Positions 32,801 to 46,890 of a DNA stretch of 64,000 nucleotides are shown one piece after another. The notes beneath the pieces were generated by a model, which saw only the letters and a program-made list of their open reading frames with translations, was not told the origin of the DNA and did no database searches. Position 1 is the stretch's first letter; every line of letters begins with the position of its first letter. A program made the translations under genes and the position numbers. The stretch is from Triatoma infestans (lineage: Eukaryota; Arthropoda; Insecta; Hemiptera; Reduviidae): positions 62,001-126,000 of the forward strand of contig JAAEAF010000660.1 in NCBI GenBank assembly GCA_011037195.1, written 5' to 3'.

Positions 32801-35800
32801 GCAACTAGAGGAGTGCTTGTTCAAGTAATCAGATTTTTATATGATAAAAAATGTGGGAAAATTAGTAAATTATAAACAATTTTGAGGTACGCTATAAAAA
32901 ACAGTAAAAATATACGAGTAAACGACATTACTTCTAAAAGTAAAGTTGGTTACAAACTTGTTCCGCAGAGCTGAAAGCATAGGAGATATTTTCCGTGATA
33001 ACCTGCTTCTATTTGTTTGTGGTCATCGACTCGTTTCGGGCGTTCAACCATCATCAGGTTTATTTTTTTTTTAACTGTGACACAGAGCAAATTCAGTTAA
33101 AACCCGCTTTATATACACTCAGTTGATACCCACTTTTCCTTAAGAGTATAGACTGAATTTGATCTGTGCAAGTCACACTGCTTTGAAAAAACATGTGATA
33201 GGTAACGCCCGAAACCGGTCGATGACCACAAAAAAATAAGCAGGCTATCTCGGAAATTCGTTGGTTACAAACGTTACAAAGTGAGCTTAGGAGGAAACTT
33301 ACAAAGGTATACACGTTATATTTAAAATTTTGGTTACCTAATCACAGTCTGCTATGCTACCGTAAAAAATCTGGTGTGATAAACCCACACAACTTTCTCT
33401 TACTCCAGTTTTCAAAACCCTGATTGACAAATTTTATAGATAGTATATCAAATTTAATGAAATTCTTCGGTGTTTTTATGGAGAAAATAGCAGAAAACTG
33501 AAAAATACTTCCTAGTAAAAACGCACTTTTGATCATCCGATTTTTTCAAACTCGGAATTTCAATATTATATTATTGCAATTAATATTATTTAGATGATAG
33601 AATTGTGTAATAAACTAAAATAGCACCTTTTAGAGGAAACAGTAAATTCCCTCCACCAAAAGTATCCTTAAATGAATTTTCCCGGAGAAATTTCAAATAA
33701 AAGTTGTAGCTCTTTGTATGTGAAGTTGATACACCAAGTTTCAAGAAAATCGTTGGAGCCATTTTTGAGAAAAAAACAAAAAAGTAACAAAAAACCTTCA
33801 GTAATGTGATACTTTCGGTTAAAGAGTTTTGATAGATAACGTACTGTCGGATCCCATGGTGATACCTAAACGGAATATCAAGTTTGAACTTTCCACGATT
33901 TTTCATTTTTGAGCTATGCTATTCACATAAATATACATACACACACGCACACAAAGACCATTTTCTAAAAACCACTTTTTTCACATCGGTTTCTAGCAAA
34001 CCACTGACGCGGTCTTAACCCGGAAACTCAAGTGTTTTTCAATATATGAATTACAATCCGATTGAATCCGGGCCCCTCCGTTGTTAGACCCTTAACATTT
34101 CCTTGGTCTATTAGTTAATTCGGCCCTAGTTGGGTCTTTTTATTCAAAACAAAAGTAGTGCAATAAAAAATATTTGACAACACTGTTGACTCTAGCAATT
34201 CAGCCTTATGATTTCATCTGGGACTGTGGAGTCTCATGTGACTGTAGTACACTCTGTGTGTTTTAACATTGACAATGTTTATTGCCAGGACCTATTTGGT
34301 GAAAACCAAACGCGAAAAGGAACATACAAAACCGTCACACCAAGGGAAGAAGGGAAGTAAAGTGTGGAAGGGATGAGGGATTTGGGGATGAATGACATCT
34401 ATAAATGGAAATGTTTTCGGATTAGAGCACAGATTAAAAATACAAAATAATTAGTATATAAAAACCAATAAAACACTTTCTCGTGCAAAATCAGAGCATT
34501 TTTACTTTCTCTTACTCCTAGTAAGAGGAAGTATTGTAATCGTGTCAAATTTTCGATATCGAGTTTTCACCGGAAATATCCGTTTTACGTCCCCTGAGTC
34601 AAAAAAAGTGGTTTTTAGCAAATGATCTGTGTGTGTGTGTGTATGTGAACAGCATAGCTCAAAAACAAAAAACCGTAGAAAGTTGAAACTTGATATTCCG
34701 TTTAGGTATCACCATGGCATCTGACAGTGGGTCATCTGTCAAAATTCCTCAACCGGAAGTACCACTTTACTTGTTGTTTTTTTTTCTTTTTTGCGATTGT
34801 CTCATACATGGCTTCGACGATTTTCTTGAAAAGTATTATATAAGCTAGACATACAAAGATCTACAACTTCTATTTAAAACATTTCTCCAGGAAAATTCAT
34901 TTAATGGCACTTTTAGGGGAGGGGTGGGGTTATGTTTTTCTCTAAAATGCTGTCATATATACAATTCTATCATCCAAACAAAATTAATTAGTAATAAATG
35001 GTGGCCAAAATTGCGAGTTTCAAGGAAATTAGTTAACCGGAAGTGCGCTTTTACTAGACGGTTTTTTTTTCAGTTTTCGTCGTATTTGAATTAATTTGGC
35101 ACACAAATATAAAATTTGTGAATTACAATTTTGAGAACTGGAGTAAGAGAAAGTTGTGTGAATGTTTCACACCAGATTTTTTTTTTTGTTACGTTTTTAA
35201 TGAAATAATAAAAAACGGAAACTTAAGGACTATTGGAAAAAAGTTCTAAAAATTATTCAAATAAAAAATATAGAAATATTTTTTTCACCTCAATTTGGTA
35301 TTTTCTGCTTTCACTTCTTCCATTTTCTTTTCACCATTATTTAAGCTTGATTGAAGATTTGCCTTCTCAGCATCGGTTGCCGTGTACCCTCTTTTGAATT
35401 CTTCGATCTGTTTTATTAATTTCACTCTCTATGGGACACATTAAGTATCGTTAACTCCTTTAATTATGGTTTTTTTCCTTTAATGTTTATCATATTTTAG
35501 TTATTTAAAAACAGGAATAAGAGAAAGTAAAAAAAAATATAAAACTATAGTTTCTCCCATATTTTAAAGTGTTTTTTATTTGGATATTTATGAGGCATTC
35601 TTCCTATGATGAAACTAATATTATTTACGAAAACAAGAATTAGTTGGCTTCTCGACCAATTCAAGGTAAAAAACAAAAACCAAAAAAGTAATTTTGTAAT
35701 TGCTTTTTAATAATTTACAAGTTCGACGTTTCGACAAACTTTGTTTGCCTTCTTCAGGAACAATACAAAAATAAAGAGACTTAGCAGTCCTACTGTAATC

Positions 35801-38537
35801 GCACCCATGTATTTTGTTGTTTTATGTTATAATTTTTTCTCTTTATTTTTGTATTGTTCTTGAAGAAGGCAAACAAAGTTTGTCGAAACGTCGATTTTGT
35901 AAATTATTAAAAAACAATTACAAAATTACTTTTTGGTTTTTGTTTTTTATCTTGAATTGGTCGAGAAGCCAACTAATTCTTGTTTTCATATTACAACTAA
36001 CGGCCAACAAAGAAAATCTTCTGATAATAATATTATTTACTTATGTGTTGTCAAAATATTTGCAATGCCTTCTTTTTTCCCCTAGCCATGATTCCAGCCA
36101 TTCTGCACCGCGCGGTCAAGTATAAAACTGAGGAACGGAATAAAGGTCTTTCTTGTGGTTATTTACTCGAATAAGTTTAAGCTGATCAAACTTAAAGATT
36201 TGAAATATCGGGAATCAATATTATATTAAGTCTTTCTCACAAAAAAAAAAAAAAAAAAAAAAGAAGAAGAAAATGACAGAAAAAAACACTCTGTGCAGTC
36301 TGTGGATTGATTTGCACAAAAACCTTTGTGTCGGAAACCATAGAGGTTACTAGTTTGAACTTTCTGATTTTTTTTTCGAGATATTTTGTTTACATACCAT
36401 ACAGACTCTAATTGCTAATAAAACCATCTTTTTTATTTTCTCTTACTCCTAGTAAAAGATGTGGAGTGAAACACTCACACGACTTTCTCTTACTGCGAAA
36501 TAGGAAATTTTCTTTATACAATTCTTATTAGTGAGTTTAAAACCGTAGTCATTTTTATGGAGAAAATCACAAAAAACTGGAAAACCTATTCAGTAAAGTC
36601 GTACTTCCGGTCAACCGATTTTCTTCAAACTGGGAATTTTGGCAACTTTTATAATTCTAATTAATATTATTTCTCAATTAAGACTTTCTACGCTTAAAAC
36701 TTTCCAACAATTAAAAATTCTAATTAAAACTTGTCTATTTGGTATGTGCAGTTAATATTGTAACTTGGAAGAAAATCTTTGGAGCCGTTTTCAAGAAAAT
36801 CACAAAAACTGAAAAAAAAAACCATTCAGTAAAGAGGCAGTCCCGGTGGATGGATTTTGCCTAACATCTTCATGTCTGATGCGGTGGTAGTACTTAACTA
36901 CAAAGAATACCAAGTTTGAGTTACCTGCAACTTTTCGTTCTTGAGATATTCTGTTCATACACAGACACATACACACATACAGACTATTTCTAAAAACCAC
37001 TTTTTTGTATTCAGGGGATCTTAAAATATATATTTCCAGTGAAAATTCAATTCCGAAAATCTGGCACGATGGCAATACTTCATCTTACTATAATTAGTAA
37101 GAGAAAGTATAACGAGACATTCGTATCAAATTTGTGGCCGAAACTCATTTTCAAAAACTTGACATACGATTGCAGTCACTTCCTTTGTTCAATTTTACAA
37201 CTGAGTTAGAAAAGTTGTTAAAGCCGCACGTTAGTTACATTGGGTTCCTACGTATATTTTAGTAACATTCATTTACTTACGTCAGCTTTTAAATCTGTAA
37301 TTTCTTTATTCATCTGTTCCACAGATCTTTCGGCTATTGATCGCAATTGTTGACTTTCGTGTAATTTCTGATGAGCAGTTTTCAACATTTCAGGCAATGG
37401 TGTCAATTCTTCTAATTTTTCTTGAAATTGTACCTGTTAATATGTTGGAATATTTAATTAAAATGATATAAATTGATTTAATTTCTTGTTTATATTAAGA
37501 AAAATAAAAATTAACTCACTTTAACTCTTTTTAATTCCATATTGATATGCTCACTAATCCTGTTATTTTCGATTTCCATGATATCCAGTTGACGACGTTG
37601 TTCTTCAACAGTTTGTTGAGCGTTCAAATACTATAAAAATAAATAAATAATAAAAGTAAGCAGATTCTACTTTAAAATATTTATTTTGTTGGTATTTTCC
37701 GACAGCACTAGGGTTTCCTTCCAGATAAAAATAACAGTTATAAACTGATAATATAAGTGTATATCTTTTAAGACGGCAATAAGATCAATTGTTTATAATG
37801 CTGGACACGCCTGGAGATTCCATCATCATTTTGATGTTGAACCTCTCAGCTCTACAAAAGAATGTTTTTTTTTTCCTAATTGCATAGTCTATTAGATAAT
37901 GAAACATTGTAAGCTTCCTTTATTGGACTGGAAATCTTGTTTGAAATAAGCGAGACCAGAAGAGTACAGTGGGGAGGAAGTAAAGAGAGCAGGCTCTGGG
38001 AAAACCATACCTTACTTGAGACAGACTAAGGTTCTTGACAGCTACAACCAGGAAAATTTGCAAGAGTACATTCAAGGAGTTCAAGGTACCTGAGCCTGTA
38101 CACTCTATGGGAAGACAGAGGAGATTCCTCCTGGAAGCGAATTACAAAGCCATCATCCGGAGAAGCTTAAAAACCGTGGCACATTACCAGATATCGTTTT
38201 GAGGAGATAAATTTCCTTAGAACTTTTTCAGATTATGGCATTTCACAAAGAAAGAGACTCGAAGGAGCTTTTGCACAAAAGATCCCCGAAAAAAATTTAG
38301 TTTGAAACACTCACACAGCTTTCTCTTACTTCAATAATTAATACAAATTCATTTAAAAAAATTTATTTAAATTGCAATGTTTAGAAACGTTTAGATGGGT
38401 TCGCTATAAGAAAAGGTGGTAAGGATTATACTATATTCTTGAGTCGACACCGTAGGCGTCCTCTGTCCCAAGTCCATGTAGCGTCAGTTTAAATTTAAAC
38501 AAACCGACAAACCACCGAACCCCTCTAACATCAATTT

Positions 38538-38573
<36 letters not shown>

Positions 38574-41500
38574 CTTTATTAAAGTATTTACAAAAATATA
38601 TATCAAAAAAGTACAAAGCATACAGGCATGGCGTAACGCCGTCTGCCAGAGTTTACCGCTTTTGACAAAATTTTAAAACATGAATTTTATAAAGAAATAG
38701 AAAAAAGAAAAATAAATAAAACAATTGGACACAAAAAGAAAAATTACAATAAAAAAAGAAGAGCAAATAATACGATACTTAAGGGGGGTATAAAAATAAC
38801 TGCAACTATTACAGATTATAATACAAAAAGAAAGAAAATGAAAATTTATAAAAAATGAAAAGAACATCATAAATTTATAAAAAAAAGAACAATATTGCTT
38901 GACATATAAATAAAAAAAATTTATGAAACCTCAGAAATTTTTCCCCCACAAAAAATAAAATAAAATAAACATAAATAAATAGATAAAAAAAAAAAATTGA
39001 ATTGTCAGGGGAGATCTGACAACCATTCATATCTGACTTTCCAAGCATGGCGGGCGTAGGATATTAAGGGGCGACAATTGGTCTGGCCGGACAAAAAGCA
39101 AATAATTTTTTCCCTAGAGAGGGATGGTGCACCCAAGTGCAATATACGGAGTTCGGCCAATATAGGGCATTCACCTAGAAAATGGTAAAGATCCTCTCTG
39201 CAATTAAAATTACAAAATGAACACCTTTCTTTATCAGGATCACCTTCCACCCACGGCCTGTAATTAAGATAAAGCAGCTCTCCTCTCAATTTAATTAGCC
39301 ACCGGAATTCCGAAAAACGCAAATTTTTAAAAACATCGTTTGTGCCAAAACTGTTGTAATCTGAAATAAGAGCCCTGTACAGTTGAAAACGACCAGACTC
39401 AATGGCACGGCTAACAGATTCCTCCAGGCGAGCGGCTCGGATTAAGGTCGGAAGTTTGGACAGCTGACAAAACCAAGGTAGAGAAATTATCTGACGAAAG
39501 CGGAAAATCACAAGAATATTGATGGGACAAAGATAACCAGTGTTTGAACCAAAAGGTTTTTCTCCTTATTATCTCTTTTGCTACAATTTTGGGCAAACGG
39601 TAGTCATCTAAGGATAAAACACGAGAGCAGTAATTTAAGTGCAGGTTAAGAGTGAAAGGTTCGAAGTGATCTAGATCGGTTTCTAAATTAAGGAGAAAAT
39701 TAGGGGATGGAGTTGGCAGAGCTAACAATTTTTTAAGGAAAAATCTACGAAATTTTTCAAGGCAATCGTAAGACTGAAAGCTGCGTAACATACCACTGCA
39801 CGCGAGATGCTATTAAATACTTGATACTTGGCCTTAATAGGAATATTTTTTTCCAGAATAAAATTTGACCAAACTCTGTTAATACCGTGCTTAGCCGAAG
39901 AGATTTTTTCCTCAAGATGGGGAAGGAAAATAAGACGAGGAGTCAAAATAACTCCAAGGTATTTATAACGATTAACGATTTCAATTTGTTTGCCTTTATA
40001 AAACCACTTCTCCTTAGCAGCATGTCTGCCTCCTTTGCGGAAAATCATAATTTTTGATTCGCTCAAATTTAATGAAAGGTTCCACTTATCACAATAAGCT
40101 GAAACTATATTAATGTTCCTTTGGAGGGAAATCGGATTGTCGGAAATCAATACAACATCGTCAGTATAGAGCAGGATGTTTATTTTAGTACCTCCGATTA
40201 TTACCCCTCCTTCCAACTCGGTAGGGAGATCATCTACAAATAAAGAAAATAAGGTTGGGCTCAGGAGACAACCTTGCCTTACTCCAGCACCAATATGAAA
40301 GAAATCAGACATTCCGTTAATCCCCCGCACTGATGAAGCTCCACAGGAATATAGGACTCTCAAGGTATTCACAAATTTTGAGGAAATTCCTAAGTTAAAC
40401 AATTTTAGAAATAAAGAGGAATGATCGACTGAGTCGAAAGCCGACTTAAGGTCAATAAAAAAAAATATGTTTTTTTACCCTTTTCTAAAAATCTAAGATT
40501 TATAATACTGGTTAGAACAAAAATGTTGTCAATCGCCGAGTAGCCACGTCTGAAACCAGCTTGGAATTCACTGAGAAGATCATTTTCCTTTATAAAATGG
40601 TTTAAGCGTTTAAGGAGAAGTGCAGTAAAGATTTTGGCAAGAGCATCTATACAGGAAATTTCCCTGTAGTTAGCAACATCGTTAAAGTCACCTTGTTTGT
40701 ATAAAGGAAAAATTAATGAGCGAACAAAAGAAGAAGGAAGTTCACCTGAGCCATAAATATAATTAAAAAATGTTAATAAGCTGTTAATAAAGCAAGGGGC
40801 TGAATATTTGTAGAATTCATATGTTATCCGGTCGGGGCCAGGTGCAAGTTAGAAAAGGAGCAGCATATGAGATCGGAGAAGTTAAGGGTGGATTCAGCAA
40901 AATTTTGAAATGAGAGACCCAAGTTTCCATAGGGATATTGCGACTACAGAGAAATTTCCTGCTACGAAAACGATTGACCAAATTCCAGAATTGTTTTGAA
41001 TCCGAGGCTGCATTGAAACTTTCACAAAGAGAAGAAAAGTATTCTTTTTTTTGGGCTGTACAGATAGACAAGAATTGTTTGTTGGCTTCTCGATAAGCAT
41101 CTTTAACGATTTTGGAATCTGTTTTTCGAAATAGATTTAAAAGCCTAAAAGATTTTCTCCTTGTCCGCAAACAATGGTAATTGTACCAGGGATTTTTTTG
41201 AAGAAGTATTATGTGAGAGGGGGAAGGAGAATAAGGAACTGAACAGGACCGATTAATGCAAGACGTTAAGGTATCTACATAAAGTTGAGGATCTGACGAA
41301 AAAGAGTTTATCCTATCCTGATAAAATTGTTTGTCATTTTCCCTCCAAGGAAGTTGGGGAAGAAGTGGTAGTAAGTGATTGTCATTGGTGACTATTTCTG
41401 ATAGGGTAAGGGAAATGGGCTGATGGTCAGAGAAGGGTTCATTTAATACGCGAAAACTGCTAATGAAGGAGACAAGGTCAAAAGATGCGCAACATAAATC

Positions 41501-44500
41501 ATTGACCGAACAACCCATAGGACCAATAAATGTGTGATCACCCTCATAATCATCAAAGAAACGGCCATTTAGGATAATAAGGTCAAGGTTGTCACACATT
41601 TCAATAAAACGGGAGCCATTAGGATTCAAAACTTCATCCTTAGAATTTCTTGCCATTAAACACTTGGGATTATTAAGAATCAAATCGTCTGGAAGAACCT
41701 GAGACCGGCCGAGCCTGACATTGCAATCACCCATTAACAATATATTACCTGGTATGGAGGTTTGTAGAAATTCACTAAGAGAAATAAAATCTTGATCCCA
41801 ATCATTACAGTTCAAATAAACAGGAACTAAGTAAGAATGAGCACCCTCAATATTAACGGCTATCAACGACTGACCAGCAATCATACAAAAATGCACCTTA
41901 TTACACGATTTTTTTATTCTATAAACTTTACCACCACTTGCACGTCCATGCTTGGAGTGTTTTTTCGCAGGTATCCATTTTAAGTTATAATCTGAAAAAT
42001 AAGTGTTAAAAGTACAAAGTGAATCCTCTATAACAAAAGTTTCGAGTAAAATGAAAACATCATATTTTCTTAATAGGTTAAAAAAAGAATAATTATCAAG
42101 TTTAGATTTTAGGCCCGCAATATTGTATGAAATAACGGAAATAGAATTTACACAATCTATATTAGGTAAAATCTTGTATTGGCAGACGGCAGATTTTCCT
42201 CAGGAATAATTCGGACTACTGGACGGCGTTTGTTTGAAGTTCTGGGAAGAAGACTGAGAAACAACATTGATGAAATAGTCTTTAGGAAGAGAGCCAGTTT
42301 TTAGCGCTGAGATAAAATCTGCTAAGTTACGGTTTAGCAATGAATTCAGTTTTAGTAGACATCTTCTCCTGCATAAAGTAAGCCAACCTCATTGGACCAA
42401 GCGAACTTATGACCATCCACCAAGATGAAATTAGAACGTAACTTAACAGAAGCTCTACTATTAAGTCTCAGTATTTCTCTTCGATGAAGTAAAAATTTAG
42501 CTTTCTTTTTCCGGGCTCCCTCCGAAAGTTACGAACCCGGTACCTCTTAATACCTTTGCAGAACTAAGTATTTTTAATTTGTCCCTGGGACGAAAAAAGG
42601 AAGCAAGCAGAGGCCTGTTAGAAACCGTTCTTGGACCTAAAGGAGTGACGTGAATATTTTCTGAAGAAACTTCAACCTTCAAAATTTCTCTGCAGAAAAA
42701 CAGTTAAATTAAGGTCTACATTATCAGCTTGAGTCACACCCTTAAAAATTAGATTGCAGTCACGTGCACGAATTTCTAACTCTTCTATACGAGAATCAGC
42801 GTTCTTATATAATGCCTTAAGAGTCTCCAATTCAGACTTGAGATAGTTATTTTCTTCTCTAAGAGACTTCATTTCAGCCCTGAGAGCGTCAATGTCATTT
42901 TTTGTAGCGAGAGGGGCCAGTTTTAAATCAAGCAGGCCCGACATGACCTCCTTACCTTAATCATTGAGATAAATTGTGGAGAGGAAGTGTGATCTAAAAT
43001 ACGCTTCTCGACAGACATTTTTTTCTTCGAGGGATGATTCGATTCACCTGGAGAGCTTCTCTGACGTTTTGAATTATGCGAAGAAGAGTTAAACATAAAT
43101 CAGTCAAAAATAAATTTATATTCTAGAAATTGAAAGCAATGCAGTATACAGAAAAAAAAATAATAATAATAAAATAAGACTACTTTTGACGTTTATTCCG
43201 ATAGCGAAAATAGTCAAAATAATAATAATAATAATAATAAATAAAAAAAAATAAAAAAATAAATAAAAAAAAAGAATAAAAATTTACATTTTTGAAAACT
43301 TCACACAAAACTAAAGTCAGAATTATAAACACTAAACATTCGTTAGAAAATAAATAGAAATTATTTGAAAAGTAACAAAAATAAGTTGGTATTTAAAAGA
43401 TTAAAGTCAGTTGAAATGTTTACAAACCACTACTATTGTATGATGTCAGAGTGAGATGAAGAATGAGAGCAATACTATGCTGCCCCCCACTACTGTAATA
43501 CACTACACACTGCCAGTAATTTGTAGAATTAAAGTTATAGTATTTTAATTAATATCTCACAAACAGATAGGAGAAAATTCATAAAATTTTTACACACTGC
43601 CGAATTCACTAAACACTTCTTGCATGCCAAAAATCACGGCACTACGAATTTTTTTTCCCAGAGAAAAATACAAAAAAAGAAAGAACGATGTGCACAGTGT
43701 CAGACAGAGCAGTAAACCCCTAACATCAATTTTTACTTTCTCTTATTCCTAGTAAGAGGAACTATTGTAAATCGTGTTAAATTTACGATAACGAGTTTTC
43801 ACCGGAAATACACGAATTGAGGCCCCGTGAATCCAAAGAAGTGGTTTTTACTAAAAGGTCTGTATGTGTGTGTGTGTGTGTGTGTAAACAGCATAGCTCA
43901 AAAACGAAAAAAATCATAGAAAGTTCAAACTTGATATTCCGTGTAGGTATCACCATGGGATCCGACACTAGGTCATCTGTCAAAATTCGTCATCCGGAAG
44001 TAACAACTGAATTTTTTTTTGTTTTACTATTTTGCGATTTTCTCAAAAATGATCCAATGATTTTCTTCAAACTTATTGCATCGATTACACATACAAAGAT
44101 CTACAACTTTTATTTGCAACATTTCTCTGGGAAAATTATTAAAGGGTACTTTTGTGGGAGGGGTGAGGTTAGGTTTTCCTCTAAAGTACTATTTTAGTTT
44201 ACTATAAATTCTGTCATACAAATAATATTAGTTAGAATTAAATGTGTTGTTGAAATTCCGAGTTTGAAGAAAAACTAAGGAAGCATATCCAATTTTTTTT
44301 CCGTTAAAACCGATAAGTTTCTCTAAAGTAGTCTCCTGTTCAAACTTCGGCAGATTCTGCCTGATGGGCACTACCGGCTGCTTAAAAGTTACTGAACGAT
44401 TCTTCACAGTACGAAATGGCGATCAAAATTCAGCAGTGTTCCCCATTAGAGCACGGGTTCCCTCAGAGAAGGATTCTCGGAACAATACTATATTCTATCA

Positions 44501-46859
44501 GTACAATGGACATCCCTACATCTACTGACACACTGTTGGCTACATATGCAGACGACGTAGCAATACTTTCAACTCACAAAGACGCCACCACTGCATCCTC
44601 ACTCCTACAGGACCTTATACATATGCTTTGGAAAATCAAAAGTAATGAAACAAAATGTACACATGTAACATTCACCCTCAGGCGATCAAACTGTGTATAT
44701 TAACAATACTCCTGTACCTCACGAAAAAGACATCCGATACCTTGGACTCTACCTAGAAAGCCGCTTGACTTGGAACACACATGTAACGAAAACTCGACAG
44801 TCAATGAAAACCCTCGTAAACGCTTAGTTGACAAACTAAATTAAATTTTAAAACTAGTTAAAGTTTACTTGACAAAGTAAATTAAACTTGAAAAACAAAG
44901 TTCAAATCTACAAATCCATAATAAGACCAATTCAAACCTACAGACTACAACTCTGGGGAACTGCCAAACCAACACGCACTAAACGGATACAAGCCGTACA
45001 GAACAAGATATTGCAAACAATCACACAATGCCCATACTATGTTTCTAACAGGACGCTACGTACTGACTTTCAAATCCCATTTGTACACGACTTAACACAA
45101 CAACTTTTTCTGAAGAGATTCTACTACAGAAAGCTAGGAACACAAACGAACCCGCACGTCACAAACCTGTCCTCCCTAACCATTCCTGGGAATCCTCTAG
45201 ACGTTTGAAATGCCATTGGCCAAGGGAGCTCCTGTCACAGGAAGAGAAGTAACAAGACCAGGAAGAATGGCATTGGCCATCTCTTTCAAGCCTTCAAGCC
45301 ACATTTATCTATGCTCGCATTTACTTGTTGCATCATTATAGATTGTAAATATTATAAATAAACAAAAAAAAATCTTGATGATCAAGCAAGCAAAAAATTA
45401 GTTTAATTAAAAATCAAAAGTTTCTTCTTTGTTCTTTGACCCTAGCGAACTAATTTTTTGCTTGTTTGATTAACAACGGCCAAACATACTTGATCATATT
45501 AATATTAATGATGGTTGAGCAAACGCCGCAAACTTGTCAACTAGAAAAATAGCGCCAGATTTAGGGGAATAAACAATTTTGAGATGCTTTCCAGCTACAT
45601 TGTGAGATCCCGGCCACTTATACATGTATCAGAGATAATTTCCGTGATTGCCTGCTTCATTTTATGGTCATCACCGGTTTCGGGCGTTCTACCATCATCA
45701 GGTTTTTTTTTTATCAAGACATCCTGATGATGGGCGTACGCCAGAAACCAGTCAATGGCCACAAACTGAAGCAGGTTATCATGGAAAACAACTCTGACCC
45801 TTTCCAGCTCTGCGGATCCATCCGCAACAACTTGTACATGTATTCATTACTAGTCACCTTGTTCCTGTATTCCTCCAATGCTCCACAAGTTTCTTGAAGA
45901 TGTGAGCGAGATTCTTCTAATTCTTCTTGACTTTCTCTATATCTCTGTTTGGCTAAGGTTAATTGTTGTTCAACTTCCATCATTTGATTTTGAGACCCGC
46001 TCATCTGAAATTAATGATACCATTTCATTTTAGCACATTCTATTGCTTATCCTAAGTTTATTATAGTTTCAAATTTTTTTAATGAACAATCTCCAGCTTT
46101 TCAGATTATTGGATATCCAAAATAATTACCCATAAGAAATTAAAAAAAAAAAAAGAACTTTGGTTTAAAAAAAAATTGTAAGCCTCGCAATTGCCTCGGG
46201 TACACATTTAAAAGAATTTGTTCAGACGGGTTTTACATTCAACCAACAATAAGGAGTCGTGGACAGAGGTGGAGAGCAAATATACTTTACTAAGTTACTC
46301 ATCGAAAAAATTCAACGCCGGGAATCGAGCTCCATTCAGGGTTCTGGTCGTGCTTTTAACTACTTACCTGCGTTAGTTTTATTTTTAAATTGCAGTAGGA
46401 GAATAGGAGAGTAAGAGAAATCTGTGAAAATAAAGGCAACATATACCGTAAACAGGGCAATGAGAGGACGGAAGAGTTCGCTAAAGTGAGATCCTCATTA
46501 CCGTTTTGTGATCCCGAGCCAGCAGTATCCCATCACTAAGCTATTTTGCTACAGGTCATTTACACAACATAAGTATGTCGTCTAGTTCTTTGGGCTAAAA
46601 TTGTAACGATAGAGTCATGGAAACGGCATACCACTACCAAGGTCGGTGACCACGTTACACCAATACTAGGTTCTGCATGTATGGGAAGGCAACTCTCTCA
46701 AGGGTATGCTTGGGGGAATTAGAAGATTAAAGATATGTTAAGGTATTTTAGTCAGATGGTAGATTTGGGAAGGCTTCTTACGAGCGTTTTTGTGTGTGCG
46801 GGGAGACAGCGAAATTGGCTTGGGTCTCGCGCCTTCGGACACCCATTATTAATAATAAT

Positions 46860-46890
<31 letters not shown>

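Larger units (their letters stand above)
38541..43714 (-). mobile_element. LINE, apparently full-length insertion with target duplication
   Basis: Inserted on the - strand within the roughly 8.2-kb intron between ODF2-like exons 7 and 8. It ends in an (ATT)n tail (38541-38571 on the + strand). The flanking words AACCCCTCTAACATCAATTT at 38518 and AACCCCTAACATCAATTTTT at 43715 form a 21-23 bp target duplication differing by a CT indel. It contains ORF1 and ORF2, both broken. Same clade as the LINE at 20800-25235. Confidence 0.85.

Noticed and set aside
45403..45470. Transcription terminator hairpin
   Set aside because: A rho-independent terminator has no meaning in this animal genome; it is recorded only as a short inverted repeat.
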